A stretch of DNA of 8,172 bases, from contig DAIRGS010000316.1 of the NCBI GenBank assembly GCA_036794395.1, positions 1 to 8,172 of the forward strand, given 5' to 3'. The notes under the pieces were generated by a model that made no database searches, was not told the origin of the DNA, and was given only the letters and a program-made list of their open reading frames with translations. A program made the position numbers and the translations under genes. Positions 1 through 4,559 of this stretch are shown here, one piece after another. Numbering within the stretch: position 1 is the first letter of the stretch; every line of letters begins with the position of its first letter. The DNA comes from DASXMX01 sp036794395 (GTDB lineage Bacteria; Planctomycetota; Phycisphaerae; Tepidisphaerales; Tepidisphaeraceae).

Positions 1-1
1 C

Positions 2-559
2 GCCGGAGCCGGCGGGGTGGCCGGCGCCATCTACGGCGGTGCGACTGGCTACGCCACATCGGGTACGCTCCGCGGAGCGATTGAAGGCGCCGAGCAGCTC
101 GGTGCCCTTGGATTCCTCGGCGGCGGGTTGGCCGGCGCGGGCAATTCGCTGTTCGGCGCAGTTCGCAATTCATATATTGGCACCACGATTGCCACAGAAA
201 GAGCAGCCGCCCTGGAGAATGCGAACTACGCCCAGAAATCCTTCAGTAAGGCGTTCAGTACGGACCCGGAGGCGTTGTTCCCAGGCAAGACCATTGATGA
301 CGTAGCTGGCGCGATTCGATCAGGACAGCTTGCCCCGAAAGATGTCCCCGTACAGTACATCGTGCGCGAGGGAAACTCGCTTATTTTGAATACACGGTCC
401 GCGCAAGCACTAGAACAGGCTGGAATCCCAAGGTCGCAATGGAATGCAGTCAATATGACGGGCGATGCTGGCGCTGAGGCGCGACTGACCGGACAACTTC
501 AGCGCAATGGCCTCACAAGCCAAGGAACATCCACCGTCGCACCTACCCGAGGGAACTGA
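2..559 (+). CDS. C-terminal end of a polymorphic toxin (5'-truncated by the window), ParB-like tip
   Basis: The frame is open to the left edge, so this is the tail of a larger protein; the GTG at 17 is just the first possible start codon. Numbering from that GTG, residues 1-50 are a Gly/Ala-rich glycine-zipper-like stretch, typical of the linker before a toxin tip in Rhs and other polymorphic toxins. Residues about 83-170 form a compact domain: LFPGKTIDDV, then DVPVQYIVREGNSLILNTRSAQALEQAGIP split across 110-138, then an RSQWNAVN segment and a LTGQLQRNGL tail. The strand-turn-strand-helix order (V-x-Y-I-V-x-x-G-N-x-L-I-L-N-x-R-S-x-x-A-L) resembles ParB/sulfiredoxin-like folds used as nuclease toxins; that assignment is from memory of the family, not a search. 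The next gene starts 2 bases after the stop, as expected for an immunity partner. Whether the missing N-terminus is Rhs or another scaffold cannot be seen. Confidence 0.75.
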   Translation, partial: AGAGGVAGAIYGGATGYATSGTLRGAIEGAEQLGALGFLGGGLAGAGNSLFGAVRNSYIGTTIATERAAALENANYAQKSFSKAFSTDPEALFPGKTIDDVAGAIRSGQLAPKDVPVQYIVREGNSLILNTRSAQALEQAGIPRSQWNAVNMTGDAGAEARLTGQLQRNGLTSQGTSTVAPTRGN

Positions 560-561
560 GC

Positions 562-978
562 ATGAATTCCTCCAAAAAAGTTCTTTATACCGTTCCTGTG
601 GCATCGACGGCGTTCGAGAGCGGCGGTGCGTATATGCTTCTCGGCACAATCCGTTACAACTTTGACCGCGATGGAGTGAATCGCAGAAGCGGCATTCGAT
701 TCAAACGGATCAAGGCAACCAGGACTTATTCTGAGAGTGCTTCTAACGCTTGGCATATTGAGGGTGCTTATGACACCCTCGTGGAGATCGAAAACTCTCC
801 TTGGGTTGAAGAGCTTCAGGGAAACACGGCGGACAGACAGCGGCGAATCGGCGAGACCTGGGAGATGCACCACTATATGATCTATTTGGATAGCTCCGGA
901 ACTTTTGAAGTCATCGCCGAATCATGGGAGGCTCTTCCAGAGGAAGCTGGCTCATGGCCAAATCCTATGACGATTTAA
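562..978 (+). CDS. probable immunity protein for the upstream toxin
   Basis: This 138-aa ORF starts 2 bases after the toxin stop and has a GAGGGA ribosome-binding site at 549-554, 7 bases before the ATG. It has no signal peptide or membrane segment, so it is presumably cytosolic. The most distinctive part is residues about 99-131: TWEMHHYMIYLDSSGTFEV followed by IAESWEALPEEAGSW, a pattern I associate with small proteins encoded next to Rhs-type tips. The immunity role rests mainly on position and size. The 3' end overlaps the next gene by 25 bases, so the two are probably translationally coupled and expressed with the toxin. I cannot name a specific Imm family. Confidence 0.7.
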   Translation: MNSSKKVLYTVPVASTAFESGGAYMLLGTIRYNFDRDGVNRRSGIRFKRIKATRTYSESASNAWHIEGAYDTLVEIENSPWVEELQGNTADRQRRIGETWEMHHYMIYLDSSGTFEVIAESWEALPEEAGSWPNPMTI

Positions 979-1496
979 GTCGCGCAGTATCTCATGCCCT
1001 GCGTCACGAACCCTGGCTCTACGAGCTTGAGCTTGACGAGGAAGGTTGGGCCGATGTCGGTGCGCTGCTGACATCCTTGCGTCAGGAGTCGCCGTCGTGG
1101 TCGGACCTGACAGAGTTCGACTTAACGGAGATGATCCGAGCATCTTCCAAGCAGCGGCACGAACTGGTCAATGGGCGTATTCGCGCGCTATACGGTCACT
1201 CTCTGCCGGGCAAACTTCATAGAACGCCGGCCATGCCGCCAGCCCGGTTGTTCCACGGAACTTCACCTACAACTGAGCCGAGAATCCGTGAAAGCGGGCT
1301 GTTGCCGATGGGCACGCAATATGTTCATCTGTCCCTTGACGAGGAAACGGCCATTGCTGTCGGCCGACGAAAATCGTCTGACCCGATCATCCTTTTAGTC
1401 AGGGCAGAAGATGCTTGGAAAGCGGGCGTGGTCTTCTATATGGGCAACGAAAAGGTATGGCTAGTGGATCGCGTGCCGCCGGAGTTCATCGACTAG
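954..1496 (+). CDS. kptA: RNA 2'-phosphotransferase, KptA/Tpt1 family
   Basis: Tpt1/KptA enzymes use NAD+ to remove an internal RNA 2'-phosphate, forming ADP-ribose 1'',2''-cyclic phosphate; family members can also ADP-ribosylate RNA or DNA ends. The ATG at 954 gives 180 aa, normal for the family, with an AGAGGAAG ribosome-binding site at 939-946; a start at 924 would add a poor extension. Residues 8-20 are the LS..LRH motif (R17, H18), 27-39 the LD..GW..V..LL motif, and 66-83 KQRHELVNGRIRALYGHS (R77). Residues 99-103 are LFHGT, 111-128 the I..GL...YVHLS block, and 135-139 AVGRR. The Arg-His-Arg-Arg catalytic set is therefore present and the protein looks active. One oddity is T121 just before QYVHLS, where I would expect a basic residue. 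The N-terminal winged-helix and C-terminal ART lobes both appear complete. It overlaps the upstream immunity gene by 25 bases and is followed by an orphan toxin tip, an unusual setting for kptA. Confidence 0.93.
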   Translation: MAKSYDDLSRAVSHALRHEPWLYELELDEEGWADVGALLTSLRQESPSWSDLTEFDLTEMIRASSKQRHELVNGRIRALYGHSLPGKLHRTPAMPPARLFHGTSPTTEPRIRESGLLPMGTQYVHLSLDEETAIAVGRRKSSDPIILLVRAEDAWKAGVVFYMGNEKVWLVDRVPPEFID

Positions 1497-1502
1497 CGAC
1501 AG

Positions 1503-1586
1503 CGGACAAGACCGGGGTCAATGCTTGACATTTGATTTAGTGTCAAAAGTCAAGCGTTGACCCTTTTAGTTACCGTCGGACAAGAC
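1503..1586. repeat. 10-bp direct repeat CGGACAAGAC flanking the palindrome pair
   Basis: CGGACAAGAC occurs at 1503-1512, just after the kptA stop, and again at 1577-1586, inside the orphan toxin frame where it encodes part of V-G-Q-D. The two exact copies enclose the paired palindromes at 1515-1563. The arrangement could be a target duplication or a recombination scar, but the flanks are asymmetric (2 bp on one side, 13 bp on the other), so chance is not excluded. Confidence 0.45.
1515..1563. repeat. paired GTCAANNNTTGAC palindromes forming a long inverted repeat
   Basis: The arms GGGTCAATGCTTGAC (1515-1529) and GTCAAGCGTTGACCC (1549-1563) are inverted copies with one mismatch in 15. Each arm is itself a palindrome of the form GTCAA-N3-TTGAC (1517-1529 and 1549-1561), with centres 32 bp apart, near three helical turns. 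A further TTGACA/TGTCAA pair (1525-1530 and 1541-1546) is nested between them. TTGACA at 1525 would be a perfect -35 hexamer, but no good -10 lies 16-18 bp on. Candidates are a two-site operator for a dimeric regulator, a REP-like extragenic palindrome, or a cruciform recombination site. No T-run follows, so it is a poor terminator. Confidence 0.7.
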
Positions 1587-2180
1587 TTTGCCAGCGGTCA
1601 GAACCTATCGGCCGAGCAACGATGGACGCGAGGATTGGGCGGGCTGGCAAACCTAGCTCTGTTCGGAGCGGGGGCGTTGGAGGGCTTTATTGGATCGACG
1701 GCTGCAACGGGATCCGGCCTTGTACGGCAAGAAGCGGGCATGATCGCAGAGTACGCACTCGTGGGTGCGGGCGCCAAAGCAAAAGTCGGCGCTCAGTTGG
1801 CAGTGACGATGGATAGTGCAATCACTCGATCGTTGCGTGGGTTTGGAACCAAAGAGGCAAGCGCTACGGCGGCGGCAATCAAGCGTGGGATGATTGAAGT
1901 TGAACTTGTGGATTCGCTTCCGGGCGACTTCGCGGGATTGCAGCTTTTTGGAACCAATAAACTCCAGGTGCTCAAGAGCCTTCCTGCCGAGGAGGCCGCC
2001 GCGATTGTCGCCCATGAATTCAAGCATTATCTGGACCATATCTCACCGCAGAACTACAATATTTGGCATGAACTTGAGGCATATAGGTTTCAAGCGGCGG
2101 CTACTGGCCGTGCATTTGACGAACAGGCAACCTTGGCCCGTCTTATGACGCATCCGGTATATGGAAAACTTCCACGTTAA
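1557..2180 (+). CDS. orphan toxin tip: PT-TG-like linker plus HExxH metallopeptidase-like domain, lacking its N-terminal scaffold
   Basis: The frame opens at 1536 and has no ATG or ribosome-binding site at a sensible place; the TTG at 1557, inside the palindrome, is only a nominal start. Counted from there, the frame has 207 codons. Residues 4-30 (VTVGQDFASGQNLSAEQRW then TRGLGG) resemble the PT-TG pretoxin segment that precedes toxin tips in secreted polymorphic toxins. Residues 30-85 are Gly/Ala-rich linker. Residues 110-180 hold the probable toxin: EEAAAIVAHEFKHYLDH with HEFKH at 153-157 (two His ligands and the catalytic Glu), and WHELEAYRFQ at 170-179 offering E172 or E174 as third zinc ligand. 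This looks like a displaced C-terminal cassette that would be used only after recombination onto a full-length toxin. The metallopeptidase activity is inferred from the motif. A zinc-ribbon gene 21 bases downstream is the likely immunity partner. Confidence 0.75.
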   Translation: MTLLVTVGQDFASGQNLSAEQRWTRGLGGLANLALFGAGALEGFIGSTAATGSGLVRQEAGMIAEYALVGAGAKAKVGAQLAVTMDSAITRSLRGFGTKEASATAAAIKRGMIEVELVDSLPGDFAGLQLFGTNKLQVLKSLPAEEAAAIVAHEFKHYLDHISPQNYNIWHELEAYRFQAAATGRAFDEQATLARLMTHPVYGKLPR

Positions 2181-2201
2181 GATGACTTCACGAGGTACAA
2201 C

Positions 2202-2600
2202 ATGACGTGCCGAAAGTGTGACGGACCAATGGATATTTTGGAACAAACCGGACATGTCGTGCGATTTAAATGCGCGCGATGCGGCGAGGAAGTGTCGGGG
2301 CTACTTGAACCTCGGCAACACTTGCCTCCAGATCCCACTTTTCAGGTATTTGCGCTCTTTTCGACGGTAGATGCCAATCACCTCTCTAAGGAGATTCTGC
2401 GTATCCGCCAATTAGTTCCCATACTTCAGCGACAGTCTGTTTCAGAACTAGCGACGCAGTTAAAGGCATCCGGTCGAATCGAGATCGGCACTATGCGGGG
2501 AAGTAAGGTCGATGAACTGGCGGAAACGGCCTCCGCGCAAGGGCTGACCCTTCGACTTGTTCGTAGTCCGCTAGACTCAACATTATCCACGGCTAACTAA
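2202..2600 (+). CDS. zinc-ribbon protein with bL12-like C-terminal half, probable immunity protein
   Basis: The protein has 132 aa; the ATG follows GAGG at 2192-2195 by 6 bases. The N-terminus has two CxxC knuckles, C3/C6 and C24/C27, on a zinc-ribbon-like layout (TCRKCDGPMDILE, then FKCARCGEE). After a Pro-rich linker (37-46), residues 50-121 read as a small alpha/beta unit: FALFSTV, EILRIRQLVPILQ, a helix SVSELATQLKASG, and DELAETASAQGLTLRLV. That order recalls the ribosomal protein bL12 C-terminal domain (helix, glycine turn, helix, final strand). The fold comparison is by eye and tentative. Its place right after the orphan HExxH toxin tip suggests it neutralises that toxin; no catalytic motif is visible. 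Confidence 0.65.
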   Translation: MTCRKCDGPMDILEQTGHVVRFKCARCGEEVSGLLEPRQHLPPDPTFQVFALFSTVDANHLSKEILRIRQLVPILQRQSVSELATQLKASGRIEIGTMRGSKVDELAETASAQGLTLRLVRSPLDSTLSTAN

Positions 2601-2675
2601 CTTTAGTCCGCACTATAGCTGATGCTTACTACATGTGCGTGTGAGGCGGCCTCCTGGGCGAACCGTGATGTCTCG

Positions 2676-3197
2676 ATGACCAAGAAACCATTGTTGGAGA
2701 AACTGAACGACAGCGTTGAATATCTCTACTTTTGGAGACACTGGTGGCCAAAAGGTAGTGATGTTGTAATGGTGTGGCGGGATGCCTCGGGCACTTGCCG
2801 CCGATATTGCGAAGCGACCGGCGGTGAGAGTCTGTTGGGCGACACTCTTGCGACCACCTTTCCAGCCCAAGTGATCCATGACGACGTTATAAACTCATCC
2901 ACATTCGAAGGACTTATGCGGTTTGCGCTGGAACACGGCATCCTGGAAGCCCAGACGGGTCCTGCGCGAACGACGGCCCACCTTGTTGATTTCTATCTTG
3001 TTCGAACGGCAGACGGACGTACGAATGCGTTTAGCGTTGGAGGTGGGCGGACCATGAACGAACAACATAACCAATTGATTGAAATATTCTTGGGCAATGG
3101 ACTCTCAACCTTTTACGAAGAACGGAATCGACGGCGTGAGGAGATCGCGGAACGTGAACTCGCTCAAGAAGAACTATTGGGCTCCGGCGATAACTAA
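2676..3197 (+). CDS. unrecognised 173-aa protein in the immunity cluster
   Basis: I do not recognise this family. Two ATGs are possible: 2676 (173 aa, beginning MTKKPLLEKLNDSVEYLYFW) and 2622 (191 aa, with an 18-residue Cys/Ala extension that looks uncoded); neither has a convincing ribosome-binding site. The N-terminus is aromatic-rich (EYLYFWRHWWPKGSD, 15-29). Residues 36-47 contain a short DASGTCRRYCEA turn, 104-121 a strand pair (VDFYLVRTADGRTNAFSV), and 148-168 a charged Glu/Arg-rich helix that may form a coiled coil. It has no signal peptide or transmembrane segment. It lies 75 bases after the zinc-ribbon gene, between two likely immunity genes, and a terminator-like hairpin follows its stop by 61 bases. 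An immunity role is an inference from context only. Confidence 0.6.
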   Translation: MTKKPLLEKLNDSVEYLYFWRHWWPKGSDVVMVWRDASGTCRRYCEATGGESLLGDTLATTFPAQVIHDDVINSSTFEGLMRFALEHGILEAQTGPARTTAHLVDFYLVRTADGRTNAFSVGGGRTMNEQHNQLIEIFLGNGLSTFYEERNRRREEIAERELAQEELLGSGDN

Positions 3198-3258
3198 AAC
3201 GCTCTCGAAGAGCCGATAGCGTTGTGAGGGTTCGCGAACAGACATAGTCCAATTGTCT

Positions 3259-3300
3259 AACAGCAACGCCGGGTCAGTGATTGCTGACCCGGCGTCTGTT
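3259..3300 (+). terminator. intrinsic terminator-like hairpin at the end of the first toxin-immunity run
   Basis: A 12-bp perfect stem pairs 3266-3277 with 3284-3295 (ACGCCGGGTCAG and its complement) across a 6-base loop. After a two-base bulge, an outer 5-bp stem pairs AACAG (3259-3263) with CTGTT (3296-3300). The tail is TCTGTTCTTAT, only partly T-rich. A smaller GCCTCA-GAA-TGAGGC hairpin follows at 3306-3320. Its position downstream of the 3197 stop suits a transcript end for the genes to its left and implies that the SUKH gene has its own promoter. Confidence 0.7.
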
Positions 3301-3408
3301 CTTATGCCTCAGAATGAGGCGCTTGGCCTCAATTGTGATCCGGCTTCGTCCGGCATGTTGGCATCGGCAGCTTGTGACACCTGGTGGAATACGTTCCAAC
3401 GCTCAGTT

Positions 3409-3414
3409 GGAGGA
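3409..3414 (+). promoter_or_regulatory. ribosome-binding site that decides the SUKH start
   Basis: GGAGGA lies 4 bases before the ATG at 3419. It argues against a longer reading from 3281, which would begin inside the loop of the terminator-like hairpin and add a basic, low-complexity 46-residue extension. Confidence 0.8.
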
Positions 3415-3418
3415 TAGA

Positions 3419-3847
3419 ATGCTTAGTGATCGGGAAATCGCTTGGTTGGGCGCGTTAAAGCTGAAATCGGGCGCAAGCCGGGCTTTGATCCATCAAGTGC
3501 TTCAAAAGATCGGTGGAACGCTCCCCGCCGATTACGTTGAACTCATCGAGCGCGCGAATGGAGGTGAAGGGTTCGTTGGCGGCCGCGGAAGTTATCTTGA
3601 GTTCTGGCCTATTGAGGAAATACCTGAGGTGTACCTTGCAAATGACATAGAGCGCAGTGCTCCTGGGCTTCTGCCGTTCGCGTCTGACGGCGGAGGCAAC
3701 GTTTACGCGTTTGATCGGGAAATCTCTCCGATAAGGATTGTTGAGGTTCCTTTGATCGGCATCTCGCGACGGTATGCCAAAAGTCGTGCTAATTCCGTCG
3801 GAGAATTATTGGCAATTATGGCCGCTCCGGGCCTGACAGGACCCTGA
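3419..3847 (+). CDS. SUKH (SMI1/KNR4) family immunity protein
   Basis: This 142-aa protein has the SUKH pattern: a first helix at 20-32 (SRALIHQVLQKIG), then LPADYVELIERANGGEGFVG (35-54), a strand with LEFWPIEEIPEVY (60-72), and PGLLPFASDGGGNVYAFD (82-99). The family commonly neutralises toxin tips, many of them nucleases, in contact-dependent and Rhs systems. The start is fixed by the strong GGAGGA site. It lies past a terminator-like hairpin and has no toxin tip next to it, so it is probably an orphan or spare immunity gene, kept either against neighbouring strains or for a toxin that has been lost. The last codons (GGA CCC TGA) and the stop lie in the first unit of the ACCCTGA repeat array, so the array has entered or shaped the 3' end of the gene. 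Confidence 0.88.
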   Translation: MLSDREIAWLGALKLKSGASRALIHQVLQKIGGTLPADYVELIERANGGEGFVGGRGSYLEFWPIEEIPEVYLANDIERSAPGLLPFASDGGGNVYAFDREISPIRIVEVPLIGISRRYAKSRANSVGELLAIMAAPGLTGP

Positions 3848-3947
3848 TAACGGGACAACCCTGAATTTCCGAACCCTGATGACGACCCTGATAACGGGAC
3901 CCTGATAACGGGACAGACCCTGATAACGGGACAACCCTGAGTTTCCG
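3841..3947. repeat. array of seven ACCCTGA heptamers
   Basis: ACCCTGA begins at 3841, 3858, 3873, 3885, 3899, 3917 and 3934, with spacings of 17, 15, 12, 14, 18 and 17 bp. Four copies extend to ACCCTGATAACGGGAC (3841, 3885, 3899, 3917). The 31-bp segments 3841-3871 and 3917-3947 match at 30 positions, so a larger unit has been duplicated. Each long copy carries the double stop TGATAA. The unequal spacing and lack of distinct spacers rule out CRISPR; a slippage-made extragenic repeat or an iteron-like binding array fits better. Confidence 0.85.
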
Positions 3948-4182
3948 CGGACTTCACTTAAGTAATGGAATACGCTACATTCACAATACGACACTCGCCC
4001 TCCACGGCCCGCTTTCGTCACCACTCAAAGAGATCGGCATCCTTCCAGCCCCCGACTCTCTTCCCCGTTTAAACGTAATCACGAGATTCACAATACACGT
4101 CCCAACAAAAATCGCCACGCCGCCGCGGGTTCGGCCTCTCTCGTTTCGTCATTCAGTCCCCGCCCTGAGCGCAGTCGAAAGG

Positions 4183-4210
4183 TCATTCGAATTTCGTCAT
4201 TCGGATTTCG
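4183..4210. repeat. 14-bp tandem micro-repeat, TCATTCGAATTTCG type
   Basis: Two adjacent units, 4183-4196 and 4197-4210, differ at one base (TCATTCGAATTTCG and TCATTCGGATTTCG). A partial unit, TCGTCATTCAG, precedes them at 4147, and between lies CCCTGAGCGCAGTCGAAAGG (4164-4183). Such strings recur between genes in several environmental bacterial genomes; that is recollection, not a search. Confidence 0.65.
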
Positions 4211-4420
4211 GACGTAAGTCCTTATTTTTGAGTTCCACCCTGGCGCGCGCACGATATCCGGCCTTCCCCATAATTCCCGGCCACCACCATCCTTAGCCGC
4301 ACTCCCAAAAACCAAGCGCGCGCCGGCATGTCCAAAACTCGCCCGCTCCACCCCAACCCCTTCCACTACCCCTTGTGTACACGTCACCCCCAAACCTGCC
4401 GCCGCGCAGCGCCCTCCCAT

Positions 4421-4450
4421 TCGTGCCTGCGTGCCTCAGTGCCGTCGTGA
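4421..4450. repeat. 8-bp-period GTGCC micro-repeat
   Basis: GTGCC starts at 4423, 4431 and 4439, exactly 8 bp apart, inside TCGTGCCTGCGTGCCTCAG and what follows. On the other strand it reads as a GGCAC/GCAGGCAC tract of the type that translates to T-E-A-R-R-H-E strings, common intergenic repeat DNA in Planctomycetota and relatives. Confidence 0.6.
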
Positions 4451-4486
4451 CTCACCTTCCAAAATAGCAATATAATAATAAATATG

Positions 4487-4507
4487 ACCGAAAAACTGTT
4501 CGGTTTT
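4487..4507. terminator. possible weak bidirectional terminator
   Basis: ACCGAA (4487-4492) pairs with TTCGGT (4499-4504) over a 6-base loop. Read on the plus strand it is followed by TTTGTT. Read on the minus strand it lies 56-73 bases past the stop of the large lipoprotein gene and is followed by an AT-rich CATATTTATTATTATA tract. The 6-bp stem is short, so this is tentative. Confidence 0.35.
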
Positions 4508-4559
4508 GTTCGGAACTGTACATACCCGTCCCAATTGCCTGGCCCGATTTGCCCTTGCA

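Larger units (their letters stand above)
3948..4559. other. gene-free, repeat-containing intergenic region
   Basis: No frame here has a credible start, ribosome-binding site and protein-like composition. The one longer minus-strand frame (4088-4420) translates repeat DNA. The stretch holds the two micro-repeats and the weak hairpin listed separately, plus a GGAC-GTAA-GTCC mini-palindrome at 4209-4220 and an 11-bp direct repeat ATTCACAATAC at 3979 and 4086. It separates the toxin island from the carbohydrate genes and may be a former insertion boundary. Confidence 0.7.

Noticed and set aside
1525..1553. Sigma-70 promoter from the TTGACA at 1525
   Set aside because: The hexamer is perfect but is part of the palindrome, and AGTCAA at the -10 position is not promoter-like.
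3281..3418. 46-residue N-terminal extension of the SUKH gene
   Set aside because: It starts inside a terminator hairpin, is basic and low in complexity, and a strong GGAGGA site precedes the ATG at 3419.
3841..3947. CRISPR array
   Set aside because: Repeats are 7-16 bp with irregular spacing and two overlap; there are no spacers and no cas genes.
3979..4096. 11-bp direct repeat ATTCACAATAC as an attachment-site pair
   Set aside because: The copies are short, enclose only about 100 bp of empty DNA, and no integrase or tRNA is present.
4088..4420. Minus-strand 110-codon frame
   Set aside because: It has no ribosome-binding site, and its middle (N-D-E-I-R-M-T, N-D-E-T-R-E-A) is translated from the TCATTCG repeat tract.
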